From positions 1-34,558 of the forward strand of contig JAKQKE010000109.1 in assembly GCA_029560805.1 (NCBI GenBank): a stretch of DNA of 34,558 bases, given 5' to 3'. The notes under the pieces were generated by a model. The model was given only the letters and a program-made list of their open reading frames with translations, was not told where the DNA came from and ran no database searches. How positions within the stretch are numbered: the first letter of the stretch is position 1; each line of letters opens with the position of its first letter. The position numbers and the translations under genes are program-made. Origin of the DNA: Spirochaetota bacterium (lineage in GTDB: Bacteria; Spirochaetota; Spirochaetia; Treponematales; UBA12059). Shown here piece after piece: positions 1-7,990 of this stretch.

Positions 1-1
1 C

Positions 2-667
2 GATTTCAAGCTCGATGAAGCCAAGGCCCTCGTCGCCAAGCACATCGGCGCCATACCGGCCGGCTCGCCCGATACGCCCGAGTGGATAGCGCCGCTATCG
101 CCGCGGGACGGCGGCCGGCGCGTCGACTACAGGCTGTCGCGCGAGCCGAGGGCCAGCGTACGCATGGTCTGGGCCGGAGAGGCTCCCTGGTCCTGGGAGG
201 ACGAGCGGACCCTCGACCTTTTGGCTCAGGCCCTCAATAACCGGCTCCTGGATGCCATCCGGGAGGATCTCGGAGGCACCTATGTGGTGTCGACGCGGGC
301 CTCGTTCGCCCGGTCGCCGGTCGAGCAGTACTCGCTGGTGATCCAGTTCGACACCGACCCGGCCCGCGTCGAAGAGCTGATAGCCGAGGTCAAGGCCGAG
401 GTCGCCACCCTGGCGGCCGGAAGCTTCGATCCCCGCTACGCGAGCCAGGTGCAGGCCTCGGCCAGGCGCGACTTTTCCGGCAGGAGCCGTACGAACGATT
501 TCTGGGCGAACGGGCTGGGTAACGCCGTGGCGAGCGGGCTAGACCTCGGGATACTGGCGCGAGCCGAGCAGACGGCCGGCCTTGCCGACCCGGACGCCTT
601 CCGGGCCCTGGCGGCCGCGCTCCTGACCGACGACAGCTCCTTCGTCTACGTGATGCTACCCGAATAA
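2..667 (+). CDS. M16 (insulinase/pitrilysin) family peptidase, C-terminal part, 5'-truncated by the window
   Basis: The open frame runs in from the left edge, so the gene's start lies outside the window; an internal ATG at 164 is not its start. The visible 221 residues match the non-catalytic C-terminal M16 domain: an NRLLDAIREDLGGTY segment followed by YVVS corresponds to the family's R-x-R-E-x-L-G-x-x-Y signature. It is followed by an alternating beta strand (QYSLVIQFDTDP), a helix (RVEELIAEVKAEV), and the usual end in a short strand (SFVYVMLP). The zinc motif HxxEH belongs to the N-terminal half and cannot be checked here. M16 enzymes are zinc metallopeptidases, often periplasmic in Gram-negative-type bacteria. 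The gene ends just before a strong intrinsic terminator and is convergent with the response regulator gene. Confidence 0.88.
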   Translation, partial: DFKLDEAKALVAKHIGAIPAGSPDTPEWIAPLSPRDGGRRVDYRLSREPRASVRMVWAGEAPWSWEDERTLDLLAQALNNRLLDAIREDLGGTYVVSTRASFARSPVEQYSLVIQFDTDPARVEELIAEVKAEVATLAAGSFDPRYASQVQASARRDFSGRSRTNDFWANGLGNAVASGLDLGILARAEQTAGLADPDAFRALAAALLTDDSSFVYVMLPE

Positions 668-691
668 GTACCTGTCGCGACAATAACGAGA

Positions 692-721
692 AGGCCTCCG
701 CTTGCGCGGAGGCCTCTTTTT
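692..721 (+). terminator. Rho-independent terminator of the M16 peptidase gene
   Basis: A perfect 10-bp GC-rich stem (692-701 with 706-715), a 4-base loop TTGC, and then a run of five T (717-721). It begins 24 bases after the peptidase stop. It lies between convergent genes. The opposite strand has no clean T run, so it mainly serves the plus strand. Confidence 0.9.
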
Positions 722-730
722 GCATGGAGG

Positions 731-1459
731 CTAACGGCCGCCGACCAGGATGACGAAGCCCGTCGCCCTACCCGATTCATCCCGTATCGGCGCCGCCTCG
801 AGGGCCACCGAGCCGCCGCCGTTCTTGAGCGGTATCGACCGCGCCACCGCCGGGGCTCCGGGGACGATGCCGCCCGCCGCCGACAGCATCTCGGTCATCG
901 CGGCCGGGTCGGCGAGAAGTAGGTGCATCGCCGTACCCACCTTGCCGGCTTCGCCCGCCTTGAACATGACCTTGGCGGCCGCGTTCTGGAAGGTGATGCG
1001 GCCGTAGAGATCCGTCAGGAAGACCGGCCTCGGGAAACCCTCGAGGATGCCGCGGTACCAGTCGTCGTGGTCGCGCTCCCAGAATTCCTTGGATCGCCGG
1101 AGCGCCAGCTCGATGGTCGTCCTCAGAGTCTTCTCGTCGAATGGCTTGACCAGGTAGCCGTAAGCCCGCGTCCCGAGGGCGCGCGACAGAGTCTCGTCGT
1201 CCGAGTAGGCCGACAGGAATACGAAGGGTACCTCGAACTCGCCGCCGACCATATAGGCGGTCTCGATGCCGTCCTGGAAGCCCTTGAGCCTGATGTCCAT
1301 CAGGATGAGGTCGGGCCGGTGCACGATGATGGCCTCCGGCACGTCCTCGCCCTGCTTTATAAGCGCGGGTACCCGATAGCCATAGCGCTCGAGCGTCTCC
1401 TTCAGCTCCATTCCGACGAGCGCCTCGTCCTCGACGATAAGGATCACGGAATCTGGCAT
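731..1459 (-). CDS. Response regulator: CheY-like receiver plus PAS domain
   Basis: Residues 4-120 form a receiver domain: acidic pair E10/D11, phosphoacceptor D55 in LILMDIRL, the switch Ser in VFLSAYSD, and the conserved Lys in YLVKPF. Residues about 128-240 resemble a PAS sensor domain (GILEGFPRPVFLTDLYGRITFQ, then a closing GFVILVG strand). There is no DNA-binding or GGDEF output. Receiver-PAS proteins of this size usually act in phosphorelays or pass a signal to a separate histidine kinase; no kinase gene is adjacent. The ATG at 1459 has a good ribosome site (AAAGG about 7 bases upstream). It lies 33 bases downstream of the DUF554 gene on the same strand, with a TATAAT hexamer between. 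The 242-residue length suits a two-domain protein. Confidence 0.88.
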   Translation of the reverse strand: MPDSVILIVEDEALVGMELKETLERYGYRVPALIKQGEDVPEAIIVHRPDLILMDIRLKGFQDGIETAYMVGGEFEVPFVFLSAYSDDETLSRALGTRAYGYLVKPFDEKTLRTTIELALRRSKEFWERDHDDWYRGILEGFPRPVFLTDLYGRITFQNAAAKVMFKAGEAGKVGTAMHLLLADPAAMTEMLSAAGGIVPGAPAVARSIPLKNGGGSVALEAAPIRDESGRATGFVILVGGR

Positions 1460-1491
1460 GAGTAGCCTTTCAGCGTTAGGTTAACATTTCT

Positions 1492-1497
1492 ATTATA
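1492..1497 (-). promoter_or_regulatory. Possible -10 element for the response regulator gene
   Basis: A perfect TATAAT on the minus strand overlaps the last codons of the DUF554 gene, about 33 bases before the response regulator ATG. No convincing -35 hexamer stands at 16-18 bases, so activity may be weak or need an activator. Confidence 0.35.
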
Positions 1498-2242
1498 GGA
1501 TAGGAATATACTTGAACAGGGCGGATAGCGCAACAATGACGACGAGGGCCGGTAGGAAGTCGCCCGTCCGGATTTTCTTGAGCCCGAGTAGGTTGATGCC
1601 TATCATGATGACAAGGGCCCCGCCGACCGCGGACAGCTCGGTCATCATCGACGCGGTGACGTAGGGCTTGATCCACGTGGCGGCCAGGGTCAGGACGCCC
1701 TGGTAAACCAGCACCGAGAGGGCGGAAAAGCCGACGCCGACGCCCATGGCGCCGGCGAACATGACGGCTATGACGCCGTCCATCACGCTCTTGGTCAGGA
1801 TCAGGTCGTAGTCGCCCTCGGCCCCGGCCTTGAACGAGCCGACCAAGGCCATCGCGCCGACGCAGAACAGCACCGAGGCGTTCAGGAAACCGTAGGCGAA
1901 ACCGCCGTCCCGGGACTCGGCGTCCGCCTCGGCGCTCCCGTCGATGACGCGGCTACCGACGGCGCGGCGGCGGGCGAAGCGCGAGCGCAGCCATTCACCC
2001 AGGCGATAGATTGCGCCCTCGATGTCAAGCGCCGTGCCGATGAGCCCGCCGGCTATGACGGCTATCGCGAACGCTAGCACATGCTCGGTCGTCACGGCCA
2101 TGCCGATGCCGATCACGAGCGAGATGATGCCGGTAGCGTTATAGGCGGCGTCGCGCGCGCGCTCGGAGAAGCCCTTGCGCGCCAATAGGCCGATGGCCGT
2201 GCCCAGCGCGATGGCTAGCGCATTTACGATTGTCGCGATCAT
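1493..2242 (-). CDS. DUF554 family integral membrane protein
   Basis: The N-terminus (TIVNALAIALGTAIGLLARKG) is the hallmark of the DUF554 family (YqgA/YdfK type). It is followed by several hydrophobic helices: ISLVIGIGMAVT, AFAIAVIAGGLIGTALDIE, the region after ILTKSVMDG, and a final ALVVIVALSALFKYIPIL. The family is an inner-membrane protein of unknown transport role. The protein is 249 residues, slightly longer than typical members. An extra charged loop at about 90-115 (residues around RRRAVGSRVIDGSAEADAES) accounts for the difference. The ATG at 2242 has GGAG 8 bases upstream. It is divergent from the Cys-rich gene at 2342 and lies upstream of the response regulator on the same strand. 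Substrate is unknown. Confidence 0.85.
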   Translation of the reverse strand: MIATIVNALAIALGTAIGLLARKGFSERARDAAYNATGIISLVIGIGMAVTTEHVLAFAIAVIAGGLIGTALDIEGAIYRLGEWLRSRFARRRAVGSRVIDGSAEADAESRDGGFAYGFLNASVLFCVGAMALVGSFKAGAEGDYDLILTKSVMDGVIAVMFAGAMGVGVGFSALSVLVYQGVLTLAATWIKPYVTASMMTELSAVGGALVIMIGINLLGLKKIRTGDFLPALVVIVALSALFKYIPIL

Positions 2243-2287
2243 GGTTCGCTCCGATATTGAAGACGACGATGGATGGCGCGGGCTCGC

Positions 2288-2316
2288 TTGACCGCTCGAT
2301 GATCATTATATACTAT
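2288..2316 (+). promoter_or_regulatory. Sigma70-like promoter for the Cys-rich gene
   Basis: TTGACC (2288-2293), 17-base spacer, TACTAT (2311-2316), in an AT-rich island that stands out from the GC-rich surroundings. The predicted start of transcription falls at or next to an ATG at 2323, see the short ORF there. Confidence 0.5.
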
Positions 2317-2320
2317 GATC
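2301..2320. promoter_or_regulatory. Dyad over divergent -10 regions (possible operator)
   Basis: GATCAT (2301-2306) and ATGATC (2315-2320) are inverted arms separated by 8 AT-rich bases. The dyad covers the plus-strand TACTAT and a minus-strand TATAAT (2305-2310) that could serve DUF554, so a protein bound here could control both directions. No bound regulator is identifiable. Confidence 0.35.
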
Positions 2321-2322
2321 CG

Positions 2323-2352
2323 ATGAAAGGTGGCAATCAGGATGGAAGCTGA
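2323..2352 (+). other. Possible leaderless upstream ORF (9 codons)
   Basis: An ATG stands 6 bases after the TACTAT -10 element and opens a 9-residue frame (MKGGNQDGS). It stops at 2350-2352, overlapping the start of the Cys-rich gene (ATG 2342) in another frame. The Shine-Dalgarno of that gene lies inside this small frame. It could be chance; it is listed because a similar arrangement occurs at 26542. Confidence 0.2.
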
Positions 2353-2632
2353 ACGCGAAGGCCGTATCTACTGCGCGAACTGCATCCATTGCAAGCTTGT
2401 CCCGTCTCCAGCCGGCGGCGGCCAGTACTACCTGAGGGTGCGCTGCGACGCCGGCATGTGGCGCAAGAAGCTTGGCGGCGAGAAGCTCTACAAGTACTGC
2501 ACCGTCGCCAACCGTAGCATAGAGGGTTGCTCCCGCTACGAGGACATGGGCGACGGCCCCGAGTTCCTGCGCGACCTCCGCGCGTCGCTACCGGCCGCCG
2601 ACGAGCTGTACGACGCGCCTCCGGTCCGCTGA
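2342..2632 (+). CDS. Small Cys-rich protein, probable metal-binding, function unknown
   Basis: The protein is 96 residues from ATG 2342, which has AAAGGTGG 8 bases upstream; a GTG at 2330 is in frame but lies directly against that site. Six cysteines occur: a C-x2-C-x2-C cluster at residues 11, 14 and 17, then single Cys in VRCDAG, KYCTV and EGCSRYED. The spacing suggests two metal-binding knuckles, zinc or iron-sulfur. There is no signal peptide or membrane segment, so it is probably cytoplasmic. The C-terminal third is acidic and less ordered. I recognise no named family with certainty. The gene has its own promoter and is followed after 39 bases by the HD protein gene, so the two may be cotranscribed. 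Confidence 0.7.
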   Translation: MEAEREGRIYCANCIHCKLVPSPAGGGQYYLRVRCDAGMWRKKLGGEKLYKYCTVANRSIEGCSRYEDMGDGPEFLRDLRASLPAADELYDAPPVR

Positions 2633-2671
2633 CCGGCCCCTTCATCCAACCTACATAGCCTGGAGGCCTCG

Positions 2672-3718
2672 GTGGTTTGCTCGTTCACGGCGCTCGACGA
2701 GTATTTCGGCGTCAGCCCGGCCCCGTCGCGCTTCGAGCGCTTCGATGGCGATATCGTCGGCCTGGCCAAGGCAACCGATGGCCTGTCCTTCCCGGGCCTG
2801 CCTTACGCCGAGGCCGTCGGCGGCGGCCCGGCCAGCCGCGTGCTCTACCGCTGTTCCGACGGCGAGGCTGGAGCCTATCCCCAGACCGCGCTTACGAGGC
2901 TCCCTGCCAAACGCTCCTTCGACGCGCGCGGGGGCGTGTACGAGAGCCTGTCCGAGCCGACACCTTCTCCGCGCCAGGCGTCGCCCGAGCTGATCCTGTT
3001 CGAGGCGGCGGCGCTCGCGGCCCGGTACCGCTATGAACCCGACCCGTCCTACCTACCCGAGACTCCGTCCGGCCTGCCTGTCGAGTACCAGCGCGACCTG
3101 CTCGACCTTGTCGTCACCGGGGCCCGCCCCGACAAGGGCTTCGAGCTGCTCCGGCGCTCCGGCTTCGTGGACGAATACTGGCCCGAGGTCGCCGAGCTCG
3201 GGAGCGTGTCCCAGGCCAAGGATTACCACCCCGAGGGAGACGCGTGGCGGCATACGATGGAGACCTTCGGCCACCGCAAGGCGCCCGACCTCGTGCTGTC
3301 GCTCGCCCTGCTACTCCACGATACCGGGAAACCCGATGCCGTACCGGCCGGCGGACGCCGTTTCGACGGGCATTCCGAGCTGGGCGAGCGGGCCGCCAGG
3401 CGGCTGCTCGGGCGGCTCGGCTACCCGGGCGACGTTGTCGACTCGGTCGCCTTCCTCGTACGCTACCACATGCTGCCCGCCGCCCTGCCGCGCATCCCCC
3501 CGTCGAGCGTCGGTAGGGCGCTCGACAGCCCGCTGTTCCCGACGCTCCTCGAGCTGTACCGTTGCGACGAGCTGTCGACCTTCAGGGGGCCGGACGGCTA
3601 CTACGAGGCCTGCGCCGCGTACAAGGCCTACCTTAAGAACGCCAGGAATCCGTACCGCGACGACGACGGCAAGCGCCGCGGCGACTCGCTTCACAGGGCG
3701 CGCCCCCGGACGCTATAG
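2672..3718 (+). CDS. HD-domain phosphohydrolase resembling the C-terminal half of CCA-adding enzymes
   Basis: The HD domain spans about residues 150-330. It shows YHPEGDAWRHT (residues 185-195), the metal-binding HD pair in LLLHDTGKP (H216/D217), H234 in FDGHSELG, H266 in VRYHMLP, and a late Asp in YRCDEL (D299). This order matches the HD domain attached to tRNA nucleotidyltransferases of the Cca/poly(A) polymerase type. The N-terminal 110 residues do not show the nucleotidyltransferase GGxxRD...DxD motifs. It is therefore probably a stand-alone phosphohydrolase or phosphodiesterase, or a degenerate transferase fusion. The GTG start at 2672 is preceded by GGAGG with 5 bases spacing. The stop lies 6 bases before the next gene. 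Substrate unknown. Confidence 0.75.
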   Translation: MVCSFTALDEYFGVSPAPSRFERFDGDIVGLAKATDGLSFPGLPYAEAVGGGPASRVLYRCSDGEAGAYPQTALTRLPAKRSFDARGGVYESLSEPTPSPRQASPELILFEAAALAARYRYEPDPSYLPETPSGLPVEYQRDLLDLVVTGARPDKGFELLRRSGFVDEYWPEVAELGSVSQAKDYHPEGDAWRHTMETFGHRKAPDLVLSLALLLHDTGKPDAVPAGGRRFDGHSELGERAARRLLGRLGYPGDVVDSVAFLVRYHMLPAALPRIPPSSVGRALDSPLFPTLLELYRCDELSTFRGPDGYYEACAAYKAYLKNARNPYRDDDGKRRGDSLHRARPRTL

Positions 3719-3719
3719 T
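3690..3719 (+). promoter_or_regulatory. Promoter placed for a leaderless transcript of the amylase-like gene
   Basis: TTCACA (3690-3695), 18-base spacer, TATAGT (3714-3719), then only 5 bases before the ATG at 3725. The -10 overlaps the stop codon of the HD gene. No ribosome site precedes the ATG, which fits a transcript starting at the start codon. Confidence 0.45.
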
Positions 3720-3724
3720 GCCGT

Positions 3725-5692
3725 ATGCCGATATGGAGCGATATCGAGAGGGCGCTGACGCCCTCCCGCGAAGATACGGCGCTGGCCGCCGATTTGGCGG
3801 CCGCCATCGACCGCGGCCTGCCGCTCGCGATCACGCAGAGCGTATTGATCGCGGCGAGCGACGCGGCCATGGCGTCGCTGTACGCGACGCTCGAGGCCAG
3901 GAGTTCTCCTCCCGAGCCGCGTAGGCTGCGTAGCGACTCATCCTGGATGCTCGAGTCCGACTTCTGCTGGATCAACGTACGCGCCTGCGCGTCCGGAGGC
4001 TTGCCTGGAACCTTCATCAGGGCCGCCAAGCTGCTACCGGCTATAGCCTCCGACGCCATCCTGCTAGCGCCCTTTCACCCGACCCAGTTCGACCTGTGCT
4101 ACGCGCCCGAGACGATGACGATGGCCGACCCGACCCTGTTCGACCGGGAGCTCGTCGGCGCGGGGGTCAGCGCGGAGAATCAGCTCCGCGCCTTCGTGTC
4201 GGCTTGCCATCTGCTCGGCAAGTGCGTCGGGTACGAGCTTCTGCCGTACGCCGCCCAGTTCAGCCGCATCGCGATGGAACGGCCCCAGCTGTTCCGCTGG
4301 GTCGCGCTCGACGACGAGCGGCGGGGCTTGGCTCACGCCGACCCCGCGTTCCCGTACCGCTCCGAGGACAGGCTCCGCGACGCCGAGCAGGTCTCCGACA
4401 TAGTGGCGACGGTTAAGGAGGATTACGGCATCCGTAGCTTCCGTGTGATCGAGGGCGACGCCCCCGAGGTCGTCGACGCCAAGGTCAAGGCCTATTACTC
4501 GGCGATCAGGCTCTGCGCCGACAGAGGCCTCTGGCCCGTGCCGGCCCACGCGCGGGCCGGCGTCGGCGTTCCGTCGTTCCTACGCTGCGACTCGTCCGAC
4601 GACTTCCCGATCTTCTCGTACCGCGACATCGACGGCGCCGATATCGGAGAGGACGCCTATAGCGTCGTCGCGCCGTTCGCGTTCTATGACGATATGCCGC
4701 CGAACTCCATCCCGACCGAGCCGGTCCGCCGTAACGACGAGGCTATCGGATACTACGCCGAGGTCTTCTCCTACTGGCGCGATTCCTTCGGCTTCGATTT
4801 CGTCAGGTACAACGCCGCCGATCGCGTATTCTCCGAGAGCGTCGACGACGAGGGATCGGTGCCGTCCTGCGACCGCCCGACCTCCGAGGTCGTGGCCCAG
4901 GCCATCCGCGCGTCCAGGGACGGAGCGCCAGGCGTCGGGGCCATCTCGCCGAGCAAGGGCGACGAGACTGGGGCCTTCGGCGCTCTCGGCTTCGACCTGC
5001 TGATGGGCGGCGAGGCGCTGCGCCGCGTCGATGCGCCGCTCCTGCGCGATGCGTTCTCGCTGTACGACTCGCTGGCGGCCGAGAGGACCGGCGGAGCGCG
5101 AACCTCGGTATGCTTCGCGGTCGACCTGCCCGAGTCGTCCGCCCCTAGGCTCTGGGGCTCGCCCCTACGACGCGTCATGGGGCCCGAAAGGATGCGGCTA
5201 CGGCACGTCGCGGCCCGCTTCCTGTCCGTCGGGGCGGGCAGGCGGCCGATGTTCGAGACGATGGGCTTCCAGGACGGCTCGACCGGACTCTACGAGGCCG
5301 GACTGTCCGTACGCGGGCTCGACTGGGCCGACGACGCGGCCTTCGCCGCCGGCTACGCCGCCATCGAGCGCTTCTACGTCGGCCTGCGGCCGTTCCTGGC
5401 CTCGGCCGCCATAATCGATCGCTCCGTCGACGACGGCCTGGCCTGGTGGCAGATACGCGCCGGTGACAGCGCCAGGCTCGTCGTCGTCGCCCTGTCGCTC
5501 GAGACGGCGGAAGGTACCGCGCCCGGCAGGATCACCATCCCTATCGGTACGGCGCTCGGCGAGCTGAGCGGTACGGCCTATCGCCTGCCCGACCTCGCCG
5601 GCGCTCCCATCGACGCGGCAGGATCGCTCGTAGTGGAACTCGGTTTCCTGGATTCGGTCGTGGTCGATCTCGTCCCGGCCTACTATCGATAG
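3725..5692 (+). CDS. Large TIM-barrel, amylase (GH13)-like protein, probably without glycosidase activity
   Basis: The 655-residue soluble protein has no signal peptide. Its layout resembles the alpha-amylase superfamily: an early barrel segment ILLAPFHPTQFD (about residue 115), a helix-strand unit with GKCVGYELLPYAAQFS, a segment FGFDFVRYNAADRVF (about 355-370) placed where GH13 enzymes carry the GxRxD nucleophile region, and a C-terminal beta-rich domain (from about 570). In that central segment the position expected to hold the nucleophile Asp reads as Asn. I see no clear acid/base Glu motif or final HD motif, so catalysis is doubtful. The 6-base gap to the HD gene and 12-base gap to the next gene suggest shared expression, although a promoter just before the ATG may give separate control. 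Family assignment is tentative; it may be an uncharacterised relative. Confidence 0.55.
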   Translation: MPIWSDIERALTPSREDTALAADLAAAIDRGLPLAITQSVLIAASDAAMASLYATLEARSSPPEPRRLRSDSSWMLESDFCWINVRACASGGLPGTFIRAAKLLPAIASDAILLAPFHPTQFDLCYAPETMTMADPTLFDRELVGAGVSAENQLRAFVSACHLLGKCVGYELLPYAAQFSRIAMERPQLFRWVALDDERRGLAHADPAFPYRSEDRLRDAEQVSDIVATVKEDYGIRSFRVIEGDAPEVVDAKVKAYYSAIRLCADRGLWPVPAHARAGVGVPSFLRCDSSDDFPIFSYRDIDGADIGEDAYSVVAPFAFYDDMPPNSIPTEPVRRNDEAIGYYAEVFSYWRDSFGFDFVRYNAADRVFSESVDDEGSVPSCDRPTSEVVAQAIRASRDGAPGVGAISPSKGDETGAFGALGFDLLMGGEALRRVDAPLLRDAFSLYDSLAAERTGGARTSVCFAVDLPESSAPRLWGSPLRRVMGPERMRLRHVAARFLSVGAGRRPMFETMGFQDGSTGLYEAGLSVRGLDWADDAAFAAGYAAIERFYVGLRPFLASAAIIDRSVDDGLAWWQIRAGDSARLVVVALSLETAEGTAPGRITIPIGTALGELSGTAYRLPDLAGAPIDAAGSLVVELGFLDSVVVDLVPAYYR

Positions 5693-5704
5693 CCCGGAGG
5701 GCCC

Positions 5705-7984
5705 ATGATTCGCAGAGTACGGCATTGCATTGCGCTCATTTTATTCGCGGCCGTAACCGCAATGCAGGGGTTCGGGACCGATGGAGCGAGCCTCGACGCT
5801 CTGACCGCCGCCGGTGCCAGACTCTGGGAGGGCTGCTCGCAGTACGTACGCCTGGGCAAGGCGCCTCTCCGGTCAACGATCGATCCGGGTGCCGCGCTCA
5901 GGCGCTTGGTGGCCGATTTCTCGTCCGCGGGGCGCTACGACGAGTTCCGCTACCTGATCGAGTACGTGGAGCGTTCCGTCGCGTCGGGCCGCCTCGTCAT
6001 AGGCTCGGTCGACGACGTGCCGCCCCTGCCCGGCTTCTGGCCGGCCCGCGTCGGCGCCGCGAAGCGGGCCATCGTCGTCAACGCCGACGAGCTGGCTAGC
6101 CTGTCCCAGGACGACGCCGTCTACCGCTCCTCGTTCCTGCGGGCGGCCGCGGCCCTCTACTATGCCGACGCCTCGCCGGCGGTGCCTGGCGTCCATTCGG
6201 GGCGCAACGCTGCCGCCGAGCTGGTCGCCATGATGAGCGGCCTCTACGTCGAATCGATCTACCTGCTCGAGGTGTTGCGCCTGGCCGAGCCGGAAGGCAC
6301 GGCCGTGGATTATATTGACCTGCTGCTCGGCAGCGCCGTCTACGATAACCTGCGCGGCGCGGCGTCCGCCCTGTTCAGGGTGGACCTCGACTATGCCTAC
6401 GACGCTGTCAATGCCGCCACCAAGGCTGCGTCGGCACGGGGGCTCGCCGACTACCTGGAGCGCGCCGCGCGCGAGCTCGTCGAGCTCGAGGCGATAATCT
6501 CGACCGCGTCGCTACGGGCCTCGCCGGGGCGTGAGGACCTCGAGCCGGCCGGCCGGGCCCGCGCCGCGCTCATAGCGCTGCCCTGGGCCGCGCGCGAGGC
6601 GGCCCAGGGCAGCTACGGTTCCGACTCGTCCGTCCGGCGGGCGCTCGCAGGCCTCGTCGAGGCGCTGTCGTCGATGGCCTCGGCCTACGCGCCGCTCGAT
6701 CCGCTCGCGATGGAGGAGACGAGGCGCTTCCTGAACGATCTGCGGTTCAGGGCGCCGGACCCGCTCGCTCCTGTCGTGGGCGAGCCTTTGCCCGACTACG
6801 TCGAGCCCGTCGGACCGTCCGGGCCTCCGGCTTTCCCCGGCTCCGCAGAAGAACGCTGGTATAGGCTCTGCCTCTATGACAACCCGTACGAACCGGTGGG
6901 GGAGCTGCCTATCGACTTCGAGGCGGCCATGCTCGGTGCCGCGTACCGCTTTTCGTATGGTTCGGAAGGCGGTCTCCTGGCGATCGAGCATTTCATCTAC
7001 GGCCGCCTGAGGCCGTCCGACCTGCTCCAGTGGGCCGCCAGGATCCGAACCGGACGCGACGCGACGGGCGCCTGGTCGGTCTGGGAGAGCTCGTACGGCT
7101 ATCCGATGATGAACGAGGCCGGCTACGCGACGCGGCGCGAGAGCCGGACGCGGAACGGCCTGAGCCTGAGTTTCTACGCGACGGACGGCCGTCGCGTGCC
7201 GGACTGCTCGAATACGTATATCGTCGGCATCGAGCCTCGGAACGGAGGCTACGATCTGAGCTATCGGACCGCCGATGGCCGGCTCTGGAGCGGCTATTAC
7301 GGCTACGCGCTCGATTCGCGGCGCATCGCCCAGGGAGGCGAGGAGACCCGGTCGCACTTCGACGAGCTCGGCCGACCGGTTGTCACCCTGTCGCTCGGTT
7401 TCCACAGGTCCGTCTCGGTTAAGGAGCGGCGGGGCGGGGCGCTGGTCGTCGACATGGCGTTCTTTGACGAGGCGGGCGCTCCGGCTATCACCTTCGAGGG
7501 CTACTACCGACAGCGCGTCAGGCTCGATGAGGAAGGCCGAACCTACGAGCTGTTGGACGCCGACGGCGAGCCGATGACGAGCTGCCTTGGCTGGGCCGCC
7601 GAGCGGATCGACTGGGATCGCGGCCTGCCGGTCCGCCTGGCCTTCAGCGCTCCGGATGGAGGCGCGGTCATCTCGATGGAGGGCTTCCACGAGGCTCGCT
7701 ACGAGTTGTCGCCCGATGGCTCCATCGTCGGCCTGTCGTTCTATGGCACCGAGGGCGAGCCACGTTCGTCCTACGAGGGCTATCACCGACGTGAAGGCGA
7801 GTACGACGATAAGGGCGCCCTGATCGGCGTCGAGTACTTCGCGGCCGACGGCTCGCCCTCGTCCGACAGGAGCGGCGCCTCGAGGATACGATGGTACCTC
7901 GGCGCGGACGGCTCCGTCGAGTCGGTGCGGGTCTGGGACGCGCATGGCGCCCTGATAGCGGGAGAGCCGTCGAGGGCGCTGTAA
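5705..7984 (+). CDS. Exported protein with C-terminal tandem YD/MORN-like repeats, function unknown
   Basis: The start ATG has GGAGG 4 bases upstream. Residues 1-25 look like a signal peptide (RRVRHCIALILFAAVTAM...). Residues 30-370 are mostly helical and Ala-rich without a recognised domain. From about residue 420 to the end the chain is beta-rich and repetitive. A core of aromatic-x-x-D-G-x-P followed some 8-10 residues later by (E)GYH/EGFH/EGYY recurs about eight times, for example FYGTEGEPRSSYEGYH and FDEAGAPAITFEGYY. Such repeats resemble YD or MORN-type strands found in surface or periplasmic proteins. The gene sits 12 bases after the amylase-like gene and is convergent with the NYN gene, with 6 bases between stops. 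It could be a periplasmic carbohydrate- or surface-binding scaffold; function is not inferred further. Confidence 0.7.
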   Translation: MIRRVRHCIALILFAAVTAMQGFGTDGASLDALTAAGARLWEGCSQYVRLGKAPLRSTIDPGAALRRLVADFSSAGRYDEFRYLIEYVERSVASGRLVIGSVDDVPPLPGFWPARVGAAKRAIVVNADELASLSQDDAVYRSSFLRAAAALYYADASPAVPGVHSGRNAAAELVAMMSGLYVESIYLLEVLRLAEPEGTAVDYIDLLLGSAVYDNLRGAASALFRVDLDYAYDAVNAATKAASARGLADYLERAARELVELEAIISTASLRASPGREDLEPAGRARAALIALPWAAREAAQGSYGSDSSVRRALAGLVEALSSMASAYAPLDPLAMEETRRFLNDLRFRAPDPLAPVVGEPLPDYVEPVGPSGPPAFPGSAEERWYRLCLYDNPYEPVGELPIDFEAAMLGAAYRFSYGSEGGLLAIEHFIYGRLRPSDLLQWAARIRTGRDATGAWSVWESSYGYPMMNEAGYATRRESRTRNGLSLSFYATDGRRVPDCSNTYIVGIEPRNGGYDLSYRTADGRLWSGYYGYALDSRRIAQGGEETRSHFDELGRPVVTLSLGFHRSVSVKERRGGALVVDMAFFDEAGAPAITFEGYYRQRVRLDEEGRTYELLDADGEPMTSCLGWAAERIDWDRGLPVRLAFSAPDGGAVISMEGFHEARYELSPDGSIVGLSFYGTEGEPRSSYEGYHRREGEYDDKGALIGVEYFAADGSPSSDRSGASRIRWYLGADGSVESVRVWDAHGALIAGEPSRAL

Positions 7985-7990
7985 GCGAGG

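Noticed and set aside
6512-7945. Long minus-strand frame of 477 codons
   Set aside because: It lies fully antisense to the exported repeat protein and reads as Arg/Ala/Gly-rich text with no domain; a by-product of high GC.
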